Shown here piece by piece: positions 1 to 4,475 of a DNA stretch of 5,668 nt. Both the position numbers and the translations under genes were made by a program. The DNA is from DAOUKH01 sp034420775. GTDB taxonomy: Bacteria > Chloroflexota > Dehalococcoidia > SHYB01. The stretch is taken from the NCBI GenBank assembly GCA_034420775.1, contig DAOUKZ010000087.1, positions 1 to 5,668 of the forward strand, written 5' to 3'. A model generated the notes under the pieces. That model had not been told where the DNA came from. It saw only the letters and a list, made by a program, of their open reading frames with translations, and ran no database searches. The stretch's first letter is position 1; each line of letters opens with the position of its first letter.

Positions 1-516
1 GACTACATCCCACGGCGGGAGGTGCCCAAGGGCCAAGGCCACACCGGTATCCGCGTCGCCCTCTTGAACGAGCGGACGGTGTCCCGCTCCGAGCCGTTCT
101 GGAATGCCGTCCCCATGGCGGGCAAGCGGATCGCCGACTCCGTCGTCTTGATGAAGAACGGCATCTCCTCGTGGTTCTCCGGCGGCAGCGATCCGCTCGA
201 CGAGGTGAGCGGGCCCGTGGGGATCGTTCAGGTCACCGGCGAGGTGGCGGGGCTCGGCTTCGTGCCCCTGCTCACCCTCGCCGCGCTGCTCAGCCTCAAT
301 CTCGCGATCATCAACATCCTGCCCTTCCCCGCCTTGGACGGCGGGAGGCTGTTCTTCATCGCGATCGAGGTGCTCCGCGGCGGGAAGCGCATCCCGCCCC
401 ACAGAGAGGCCCTCGCCCACGCGATGGGCTTCGCCCTCCTCATGGTCGTCTTCCTCGCCGTGACCTACAACGACATCCTGCGCTGGGCCGGCGGCGGAAG
501 CCCCCTCGGCAGCTAG
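1..516 (+). CDS. rseP: RseP-like site-2 (M50) membrane zinc metalloprotease, C-terminal part
   Basis: This is the last 171 codons of an intramembrane zinc protease of the RseP/site-2 family; the frame is open to the left window edge and ends at TAG 514-516. Numbering from the window edge, residues 1-25 (GQGHTGIRVAL) look like the end of the PDZ region. SGPVGI at 70-75 is the usual family signature before the third membrane helix. NILPFPALDGGRL at 105-117 is the conserved C-terminal motif whose Asp (residue 113) is a zinc ligand. Hydrophobic segments at about 86-108 and 142-157 fit the last two membrane helices. The HExxH motif must lie upstream, outside the window. In the family these enzymes cleave membrane-spanning anti-sigma factors or signal-peptide remnants; the substrate here is unknown. 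The next gene converges on it. The family call is firm; the exact orthology to rseP is less so. Confidence 0.9.
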   Translation, partial: DYIPRREVPKGQGHTGIRVALLNERTVSRSEPFWNAVPMAGKRIADSVVLMKNGISSWFSGGSDPLDEVSGPVGIVQVTGEVAGLGFVPLLTLAALLSLNLAIINILPFPALDGGRLFFIAIEVLRGGKRIPPHREALAHAMGFALLMVVFLAVTYNDILRWAGGGSPLGS

Positions 517-533
517 CTGAGCAAGGGCGCCAC

Positions 534-594
534 CTTAGACCTCTCCCCCTCCTGGGGGAGATTGAGAGAGGGCGCGGGGCGCCGACAGGCGCCG
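534..594. repeat. Dispersed hairpin repeat, family A copy 1 (convergent gap)
   Basis: This copy lies in the 97-bp gap between the converging protease and hydrolase genes. CTCCCCC (543-549) pairs with GGGGGAG (554-560) across a TCCT loop. After a GATTGAGAGAGGGCG linker a second hairpin, GGCGCC-GACA-GGCGCC (578-593), follows. The same TTARACCTCYCCCC...GGGGGAG...TGAGAGAGGG arrangement recurs at 4066 and 4271, so this is a dispersed element rather than a dedicated terminator. Its place between converging 3' ends would let it act as a two-way transcription block, but neither strand has a T tract after the stem. Confidence 0.7.
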
Positions 595-613
595 CTCCGG
601 CTCCCTGGTGTGC

Positions 614-1525
614 CTACGCGACCGGGACGCCGAGAAACTCCCGGACGACCTTGTCGAACTCCACGGGATTGTCCCCCTGCACTAGGTGTCCCGCCTTCGA
701 GACCTCGACGAGTTGGCCGTCCTTGAGGGTCTCCATCATCCGTTGCGCGGTCTCGACGGAGAGAATGTTGCTCTCCGCCCCGCGCACCACCAGGGTCCGG
801 GCTTGGACCGTCGCAAGGTCGCTCCACGCGCTCCCGCTCATCTCGCCGCCCCGGTCGCGGCGGATGCCGCGGCGCCGGTCGTGCTTCCACGTCCAGCGCC
901 CATCGTCCATGCGCTTCAGGTTGTTGAGCAGGCTGCCCCGGATCTGCTCCTCGGGACGGCGCGGGTTGTACCGGCGCACCCGCTCGACCAGCCAATCGAA
1001 CGACTCGAACACTTCGGTATCTTCGAGGAACTCGCGGATGTAGGCGCTGCCCTCCCGCTGCACGTCGGGCCCCACGTCCACGATCACCAGGCGCTCGACC
1101 TTCTCCGGATGCGCCGCGGCGAAGGCGTAGGAGTTCCTCCCACCCATCGAGAGCCCCACCAGCGTGAACCGGTCGTAGCCGATGACGTCGGTGAAGGCGT
1201 CGACGTCGGCAACGTGGAACGGCGCGCCGTAGTTCCCCTCCTCCGACCAGCCGCTGTCCCCATGACCCCGCTGGTCGAGCGCGACCACGTGGAAATGGTC
1301 GCGAATGCCAAGCGCGAAGAAGTCCCAGCTGTGCGCCGTCTGCGCCCCGCCGTGGAGGAGGAGCATCTTCGGCTTGTCGGCGTTGCCCCAATCGAGGTAG
1401 TGCAGCGGCATGCCGTTAGCCTCGACGAACTTATCCTCGGGGACGTACTCCTCCGAGAACGCGATGCCGGCGGCGCGCGCCGCGTCGAACAGATTCATTC
1501 CGCCAAAGGATTCGGCCGTGGTCAT
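614..1525 (-). CDS. Alpha/beta hydrolase-fold protein, 303 aa
   Basis: This is a soluble alpha/beta hydrolase with no signal peptide. In order it shows the oxyanion-hole HGG at 58-60, the DQRGHGDS loop at 84-91, the nucleophile elbow GLSMGG at 124-129 (Ser126), LVIVDVGPD at 147-154 (strand 6), a variable cap-like region at about 155-235, and KAGH with the catalytic His at 280. The usual acid after strand 7 is Asn253 (GAESN), where Asp is common, so Asp150 or Asp154 after strand 6 may serve instead. The ATG at 1525 is chosen because GAGGAGA sits 9 bases upstream; an in-frame extension to 1840 only overlaps the J-protein gene. It is last in the nfo/J-protein cluster, 71 bp after its neighbour. 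The substrate cannot be predicted; esterase, lactonase, C-C hydrolase or dehalogenase-like activities are all possible. Confidence 0.9.
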   Translation of the reverse strand: MTTAESFGGMNLFDAARAAGIAFSEEYVPEDKFVEANGMPLHYLDWGNADKPKMLLLHGGAQTAHSWDFFALGIRDHFHVVALDQRGHGDSGWSEEGNYGAPFHVADVDAFTDVIGYDRFTLVGLSMGGRNSYAFAAAHPEKVERLVIVDVGPDVQREGSAYIREFLEDTEVFESFDWLVERVRRYNPRRPEEQIRGSLLNNLKRMDDGRWTWKHDRRRGIRRDRGGEMSGSAWSDLATVQARTLVVRGAESNILSVETAQRMMETLKDGQLVEVSKAGHLVQGDNPVEFDKVVREFLGVPVA

Positions 1526-1534
1526 GAAGATCGG

Positions 1535-1541
1535 TCTCCTC
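1535..1541 (-). promoter_or_regulatory. Shine-Dalgarno site fixing the hydrolase start
   Basis: GAGGAGA on the minus strand lies 9 bases before the ATG at 1525. It favours this start over the downstream in-frame Met (residue 10) and over the long upstream extension. Confidence 0.7.
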
Positions 1542-1596
1542 AGTCTGGGCTGGTGTACGGCGGACGCGGCGCGTTCCGGCCGGGCGGCGCGGCGCG

Positions 1597-2166
1597 CTAC
1601 CTGCCGAGCGGACCCTCCCAATTGGCGGGGTCCTGGTTGTAGCGATGGGTGAGGTACATGTTCAGCACGGTGGCCAGCACGAAAAAGGTGACGAAGCCAT
1701 AGACGGCCGCCCATCCGGTATCGCTCGTGAGCCACATGACGATGATCGCGACCCCGATCGCCACCACCGAGTTGAAGATCCGGTGCTTCCAGGGGAGTTG
1801 CTTGAGCTCGGCGCGGTGACGAGGCTTGGGGTCTGGCCATCCCTCACGGTCGGTGCGGGGCGGGGCCTTCGGTTCGGGCCAGCGTTCCCCATCGTGACTG
1901 ACGTCGCCTCGCGTGCCCGCTTCCTCAAGCCCCGCGACTCGCCTCCACTCGTGCCCATGCTGGTCATAAGCGGTTCGACTCTTCTTGTCGGAGAGCACTT
2001 CGTAGGCTTCGTAGAGCTCCCTATACTTGGCCCCCGCCTCAGGGCTGTCGTCGTGGTCGGGGTGATAGAGCGAAGACTTCTCGCGGTACGCCTTCCGAAT
2101 CGCACCTTGGCTGTCGCCTCGGCTCGCGCCGAGGACTTCGTAGTAATCGCGCTTACTCTCCGCCAT
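1597..2166 (-). CDS. Membrane-anchored J-domain (DnaJ-like) protein, 189 aa
   Basis: The N-terminal J domain (residues 7-70, from RDYYEVLGAS to YDQHG) is complete and keeps the HPD tripeptide at 35-37 that stimulates Hsp70 (DnaK) ATPase. The Gly/Phe region, zinc finger and C-terminal substrate-binding domains of true DnaJ are absent, so this is a class C J protein. A charged Pro/Trp-rich linker (about 90-125) contains two WP(E/D)PK motifs 14 residues apart. Two hydrophobic helices at about 130-147 and 151-171 then anchor it in the membrane, followed by a short polar tail. The likely role is to recruit DnaK to the membrane; the client is unknown. The ATG is 6 bp after the nfo stop, with GAGGG 12 bases upstream inside nfo, so its translation is probably coupled to nfo. 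Confidence 0.92.
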   Translation of the reverse strand: MAESKRDYYEVLGASRGDSQGAIRKAYREKSSLYHPDHDDSPEAGAKYRELYEAYEVLSDKKSRTAYDQHGHEWRRVAGLEEAGTRGDVSHDGERWPEPKAPPRTDREGWPDPKPRHRAELKQLPWKHRIFNSVVAIGVAIIVMWLTSDTGWAAVYGFVTFFVLATVLNMYLTHRYNQDPANWEGPLGR

Positions 2167-2172
2167 AGGAGC

Positions 2173-3015
2173 TCAACGCCCTCGCATTGCCTTCAGGGTA
2201 TCGACGCTGCGTTTGTCGGGGCCCTCCCCTTCGAAACCGGGCACTTCAAGCAGGAACGGCGCCTCCTGGAAGGCGGGATGCGCCATGATAACCTCGAACC
2301 CCTCAGTCCCGATATAGCCCTCGCCGATATTCTCGTGCCGGTCCAGCCCGCCCTCGAACGGGACCTTCGAATCGTTGGCATGCACCGCGACCAGGTTCTC
2401 AAGGCCGATCTCCTCGTCGAACTCCGTCATGACCCGGTCCAGGCCCTCCTTCGAGGCTACGTCGTAGCCGTTGGCGAAGGAGTGCTGCGTGTCGAGGCAG
2501 ACCTTCACCCGATCGCTTCCCACCCCCCGCATGATCTCGCCGATCTCGCTCCACGTCGAGCCGATCGACTGGCCCATGCCGGCGCTGTTCTCGATGATCA
2601 GCCAGGGGCCTTCCGGCGATGCGTCGAGGACGCGGTGGAACGACTCGACGATCTGAGGTAACACCGTCTCGAACCCTTGCCCCTTGTGGCTGCCGACGTG
2701 GAAGATCGTGCCCTTGCAGCCGATCCTCTCCGCCGCCGTCTGATACTTGATCAGTGAATCGACGCCCTTGTCCACGAGCTCCGGATTCGGCGAGCCGAGG
2801 TTGATGAGATAGACGCCGTGGAAGAATGCGGTGTCGATCTTCGTGGCCTCGGCCCGCTCGCGGTACTTCTCCGTCACCTTCTCGTCGGGTATCTTCACCC
2901 GCCACATCGTGGGCCCCGAGACGAAGACCTGGATCGCCTCCGCCCCGATCTCTTCAGCCCGGTCGATGGCCTTGTGAACGCCGCCCGATGACGATACGTG
3001 CGCGCCGATCTTCAT
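2173..3015 (-). CDS. nfo: Endonuclease IV (AP endonuclease), 280 aa
   Basis: This is the base-excision-repair enzyme that cuts the DNA backbone 5' to abasic sites and removes blocked 3' ends. It is a TIM-barrel enzyme with three metal ions. The length equals the family norm, and by alignment from memory with E. coli Nfo all nine metal ligands are present: His66, His106, Glu142, Asp175, His178, His212, Asp225, His227 and Glu257. They lie in the motifs FFHGVYLINL, IFHVGSH, IIENSAG, CLDTQHSF, VHANDSK, DRHENIGEG and LLEVPG. Tyr69 matches the E. coli minor-groove Tyr72, but the position of Arg37 is Thr36 (SGPTMW). The ATG at 3015 begins the canonical MKIGAHVSSSGG; its Shine-Dalgarno site is weak. 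It is the first gene of a minus-strand cluster and is divergent from the GYD gene. Confidence 0.97.
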   Translation of the reverse strand: MKIGAHVSSSGGVHKAIDRAEEIGAEAIQVFVSGPTMWRVKIPDEKVTEKYRERAEATKIDTAFFHGVYLINLGSPNPELVDKGVDSLIKYQTAAERIGCKGTIFHVGSHKGQGFETVLPQIVESFHRVLDASPEGPWLIIENSAGMGQSIGSTWSEIGEIMRGVGSDRVKVCLDTQHSFANGYDVASKEGLDRVMTEFDEEIGLENLVAVHANDSKVPFEGGLDRHENIGEGYIGTEGFEVIMAHPAFQEAPFLLEVPGFEGEGPDKRSVDTLKAMRGR

Positions 3016-3060
3016 GCGTCTCGCTGCCGGCCCGGTCGGGGGAGCGTCGCATCCCCCTCA

Positions 3061-3100
3061 CCTCGAAGTCGGCTTATGGTATCACGGCCCGGCTTCGAGG
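3061..3100. repeat. Imperfect palindrome in the divergent promoter region
   Basis: CCTCGAAG (3061-3068) and CTTCGAGG (3093-3100) are a perfect 8-bp inverted repeat. The arms extend inward to 12 bp (3061-3072 and 3089-3100) with one T/G mismatch, leaving a 16-base centre. It lies between nfo and the GYD gene, upstream of the GYD promoter and across a possible nfo -10 element. It could be an operator for a dimeric or tetrameric regulator; no specific regulator is recognised. Confidence 0.5.
3076..3084 (-). promoter_or_regulatory. Possible extended -10 element for nfo
   Basis: The minus strand reads TGATACCAT, a TGn extension plus a TAnnnT hexamer. It would start transcription near 3069, about 54 bases before the nfo ATG. 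No convincing -35 box is seen, so this is tentative. It lies in the centre of the palindrome at 3061-3100. Confidence 0.25.
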
Positions 3101-3114
3101 GCCGCCCGGCACCC

Positions 3115-3143
3115 TTGACGGCCTCGCGCCTGGTACACATAAT
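3115..3143 (+). promoter_or_regulatory. Sigma70-type promoter for the GYD-domain gene
   Basis: TTGACG (3115-3120) and CATAAT (3138-3143) each match the consensus at five of six bases and are separated by exactly 17 bases. The predicted transcript start is near 3150, giving a leader of about 45 bases before the ATG at 3196. Confidence 0.65.
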
Positions 3144-3195
3144 CCCATCACCCCACGGAACGCGTCGCGCTTGAGCACACGAAAAGAGGCTTTCG

Positions 3196-3504
3196 ATGCC
3201 GACATATCTGCTGCTGACCAAGCTGACCACGGAAGGCCGCCAACGGATAGCTGAGCACCCGGAGCGCCTGGAGCAAGTCAATCTCGAAGTGAAGGACTTC
3301 GGCTGCAAGATCGTCGGGCAGTACGCCGTCATGGGCCAGTACGACTTCCTCACCGTGATCGAGGCCCCCGACAACGAAACGATCGCCCATCTCTCCGTCG
3401 ATCTCGGCTCGCGGGGCACAATCCACATCATGTCGCTCCCCGCGATCCCGATCGATCAGTTCATCGAGAAGCTCAAAGAGCCCATTCACATGGGCAAGAA
3501 GTAA
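3196..3504 (+). CDS. GYD-domain protein, 102 aa
   Basis: This is a small cytoplasmic protein of the GYD family (Pfam GYD, PF08734), a ferredoxin-like dimeric alpha/beta-barrel fold. The MPTYLLLTKLTTEG start, GQYD at 47-50, the FLTVIEAPDNE strand and turn at 51-61 and GTIHIMSLPAIP at 74-85 are all family hallmarks, and the length (about 100 aa) is typical. The biochemical role of the family is not established; ligand sensing or a small oxygenase-like function has been considered because of the fold. AGAGG at 3185-3189 stands 6 bases before the ATG, and a well-formed promoter lies at 3115-3143, so it is probably expressed as a single-gene unit. It is divergent from nfo and converges on bcp with a 19-bp gap. 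Confidence 0.9.
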   Translation: MPTYLLLTKLTTEGRQRIAEHPERLEQVNLEVKDFGCKIVGQYAVMGQYDFLTVIEAPDNETIAHLSVDLGSRGTIHIMSLPAIPIDQFIEKLKEPIHMGKK

Positions 3505-3523
3505 CCCCGGGGCTGCCCGCCGC

Positions 3524-3988
3524 CTAGCCGCCCTTGACCTGGGCCAAGACCGCGTCGGCGTGGCCCTTGACCCTCACCTGCGGCCAGATCTTCTCGATCG
3601 CGCCCTCTTCGTCGATCAGGAAGGTCATGCGCTTCATCCCCATGTACGTCCTGCCGTAGTTCTTCTTCTCTCCCCACGCGCCGTACGACTCCGCCATCGT
3701 CTTGTCCGCGTCGGAGAGCAGCGGGAAGTTGAGCCCATTTCTATCCACGAAGTTGGCATGCGACTTTAGGCTATCGGCACTGACGCCCAGCACCACCGCG
3801 CCCGCGGCTTCGAGCTCGCCGCGGACGTCGCGGAAGGCGCAGGCCTCCGTCGTGCAGCCCGGCGTGTTGTCCTTGGGGTAGAAATAGACCACGACCTTCT
3901 TGCCGGCCAAATCTGTCAGCGAGATCGTTTCCCCCGTCGACGCGGGCAGGGAAAAATCGGGGGCCTTGTCGCCTTCCTTCAGTTCCAC
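3524..3988 (-). CDS. bcp: Bcp-type thiol peroxidase (peroxiredoxin), 154 aa
   Basis: This cytoplasmic thioredoxin-dependent peroxidase reduces hydrogen peroxide and organic hydroperoxides. The Bcp/PrxQ motif YPKDNTPGCTTEAC (37-50) carries the peroxidatic Cys45 with Thr42. Cys50, five residues on, is the resolving cysteine seen in E. coli Bcp, so an internal disulfide is expected. LGVSADS at 67-73, FPLLSDADK at 88-96, YGAWGEKKNYGRTYMG at 102-117 and KRMTFLIDEEG at 119-129 complete the fold, and the length matches the family. The GTG at 3988 is the start: it gives the normal MELKEGDKAPDF terminus, and GGAGG lies 6 bases upstream. An in-frame extension to 4144 has no family similarity. A candidate promoter is at 4027-4056. 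The gene stands alone, convergent with the GYD gene. Confidence 0.96.
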   Translation of the reverse strand: MELKEGDKAPDFSLPASTGETISLTDLAGKKVVVYFYPKDNTPGCTTEACAFRDVRGELEAAGAVVLGVSADSLKSHANFVDRNGLNFPLLSDADKTMAESYGAWGEKKNYGRTYMGMKRMTFLIDEEGAIEKIWPQVRVKGHADAVLAQVKGG

Positions 3989-3994
3989 GGCGCT

Positions 3995-3999
3995 CCTCC
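3995..3999 (-). promoter_or_regulatory. Shine-Dalgarno site fixing the GTG start of bcp
   Basis: A perfect GGAGG on the minus strand sits 6 bases before the GTG at 3986-3988. No ATG is nearby in frame, so this site decides the start. Confidence 0.8.
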
Positions 4000-4026
4000 A
4001 ATGCGGCGGGTTGCGAAATCCGCCAT

Positions 4027-4056
4027 AGGATAGCCCCGCCCTCCCCCCCCTGTCGA
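4027..4056 (-). promoter_or_regulatory. Candidate bcp promoter with a G8 tract in the spacer
   Basis: On the minus strand TCGACA (4056-4051, five of six -35 bases) is followed after 18 bases by TATCCT (4032-4027, four of six -10 bases). The start would be near 4020, about 32 bases before the GTG. The spacer begins with eight consecutive G (C on the plus strand, 4043-4050). The assignment is inferred from motif match and position only. Confidence 0.45.
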
Positions 4057-4065
4057 GGCAGCACC

Positions 4066-4118
4066 ATAAACCTCTCCCCCTCTGGAGGAGACTGAGAGAG
4101 GGCCGGGGCGGGGCCGGG
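4066..4118. repeat. Dispersed hairpin repeat, family A copy 2
   Basis: It matches the copy at 534 almost base for base through the ACCTCTCCCCCTC...GGAGAYTGAGAGAGGGC block. The stem (4074-4080 with 4084-4090) carries one C/A mismatch. The second hairpin of copy 1 is replaced by a GGGGC-rich tract at 4100-4118. It lies just upstream of the bcp promoter. Confidence 0.7.
4100..4118 (+). other. Potential G-quadruplex tract 1
   Basis: Runs of 3, 4, 4 and 3 G are separated by loops of 2, 1 and 2 bases (CC, C, CC) on the plus strand. It forms the right end of repeat A copy 2. Confidence 0.55.
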
Positions 4119-4120
4119 CA

Positions 4121-4165
4121 GTCTCCCCTCTCCTGTAGGGGCACCTCTTGTGGGTGCCCATCCCC
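4121..4165. repeat. Hairpin repeat, family B copy 1
   Basis: The core CTCCTGTAGGGGCACC leads into a 7-bp stem, GGGCACC (4139-4145) with GGTGCCC (4153-4159), and a 7-base loop, then CCATCCCC. The TGTAGGGGC...GCCC form resembles short non-coding palindromic repeats I recall as widespread in bacterial genomes. Related copies lie at 4188 and 4358. Confidence 0.65.
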
Positions 4166-4187
4166 TCATCCACCACCACCGGTTATC

Positions 4188-4236
4188 AACGCCACCCTCC
4201 CTCCCCTGTAGGGGCGCGGCGCGGCGCGCCCGCTCC
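4188..4236. repeat. Hairpin repeat, family B copy 2
   Basis: CAACGCCACCCTCC leads into CTCCCCTGTAGG, then a 7-bp stem GGGCGCG (4212-4218) with CGCGCCC (4225-4231), a 6-base loop and a CCCC end. It shares CTCCYSTGTAGGGGC with copy 1, and its left flank matches copy 3. Confidence 0.65.
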
Positions 4237-4270
4237 CCACTACCCCGGTCAACCCCACCGAGCGCCCGCC

Positions 4271-4331
4271 TTAAACCTCCCTCCCCTTGGGGGAGGGACT
4301 GAGGGCGGGGTCGCGCCGCCAGGCGCGCCGG
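4271..4331. repeat. Dispersed hairpin repeat, family A copy 3
   Basis: TTAAACCTCC opens the copy. A 9-bp stem TCCCTCCCC (4278-4286) pairs with GGGGAGGGA (4290-4298) across a 3-base loop, followed by CTGAGGGCGGGG. A second hairpin CGCGCC-GCCA-GGCGCG (4312-4327) then repeats the two-hairpin plan of the copy at 534. Confidence 0.7.
4289..4310 (+). other. Potential G-quadruplex tract 2
   Basis: Runs of 5, 3, 3 and 4 G have loops A, ACTGA and C. The tract overlaps the right arm of the repeat A copy 3 hairpin, so the two structures would compete. Confidence 0.45.
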
Positions 4332-4332
4332 C

Positions 4333-4350
4333 GGGGCCGGGCGGGGCGGG
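4333..4350 (+). other. Potential G-quadruplex tract 3
   Basis: GGGGCCGGGCGGGGCGGG has four G runs with loops of 2, 1 and 1 bases; such short loops are known to favour stable quadruplexes. A competing duplex hairpin, GGGGCC (4333-4338) with GGCCCC (4349-4354), is also possible. Confidence 0.6.
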
Positions 4351-4357
4351 CCCCCTC

Positions 4358-4401
4358 ATCGCCACGCTCCCCCGTACCGGCGCGTCGCGACGTGCCCGTC
4401 C
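4358..4401. repeat. Hairpin repeat, family B copy 3 (degenerate)
   Basis: CATCGCCACGCTCC matches the left flank of copy 2, and CCCGTACCGGCGCG is a diverged form of the core. The stem pairs 4379-4385 with 4390-4396 (one G/T pair, 4-base loop), followed by CGTCCCC. Confidence 0.55.
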
Positions 4402-4404
4402 CCT

Positions 4405-4430
4405 GCGGCCTCCCTCCCTTTGGGAGAACC
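4405..4430. repeat. Hairpin repeat, family A fragment (copy 4)
   Basis: GCCTCCCTCCC-TTT-GGGAG resembles the left half of family A. The 5-bp stem is CTCCC (4414-4418) with GGGAG (4422-4426). The TGAGAGAGGG part is missing. It lies 45 bp before the hyuA start. Confidence 0.4.
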
Positions 4431-4464
4431 CCCTCCGGCCTCTCCCTCTCTGGCGCAGTGCGCC

Positions 4465-4470
4465 TACAAT
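4465..4470 (+). promoter_or_regulatory. -10 element placing the start at the hyuA ATG (leaderless)
   Basis: TACAAT (five of six consensus bases) ends 5 bases before the ATG at 4476, so transcription would begin at or within a base or two of the start codon. No Shine-Dalgarno site precedes the ATG and no clear -35 box is present. Both facts fit a leaderless mRNA. Confidence 0.45.
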
Positions 4471-4475
4471 GGCCT

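Larger units (their letters stand above)
3989..4475. other. Non-coding repeat-dense region between bcp and hyuA
   Basis: These 487 bp hold no gene I can support: the short open frames crossing it are low-complexity, Arg/Pro/Gly-rich shadows. It contains the bcp leader and promoter (3989-4056), three copies of hairpin repeat A (4066, 4271, 4405), three of hairpin repeat B (4121, 4188, 4358), three plus-strand G4-type tracts and, at its right end, the hyuA -10 element. The base composition is strongly biased, with pyrimidine-rich and G-run blocks. Confidence 0.8.

Noticed and set aside
1280..1303. 8-bp inverted repeat CGCGACCA/TGGTCGCG with an 8-base loop
   Set aside because: It lies fully inside the hydrolase coding region at conserved sequence (the DQRGHGDS area and just before it); chance is the simplest explanation.
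686..1642. Long plus-strand open frame (318 codons) opposite the hydrolase gene
   Set aside because: The opposite frame encodes a clear alpha/beta hydrolase with ordered motifs. This frame has no recognisable domain and its Ala/Arg/Val/His-rich composition is typical of antisense shadows in GC-rich DNA.
1526..1840. N-terminal extension of the hydrolase to an upstream ATG at 1840
   Set aside because: The extension lies mostly inside the J-protein coding sequence in another frame, is Arg/Pro/Ala-rich, and the ATG at 1525 has its own Shine-Dalgarno site.
2161..2170. Decamer CGCCATAGGA present at 2161-2170 and again at 4021-4030
   Set aside because: One copy spans the J-protein start codon and the other the bcp -10 region; there is no wider similarity, so it is likely coincidence.
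1645..2661. Long plus-strand open frame (338 codons) spanning the J-protein and nfo genes
   Set aside because: It crosses two well-supported minus-strand genes and shows no family motifs; it is a GC-driven shadow.
3989..4144. N-terminal extension of Bcp to 4144
   Set aside because: The extra residues read through repeats A and B and the candidate promoter, match nothing in the family, and the GTG at 3988 has a perfect GGAGG.
4066..4430. Possible CRISPR array in the repeat-rich region
   Set aside because: The repeats belong to two different hairpin families, are diverged and irregularly spaced, there are no uniform spacers and no cas gene is near.
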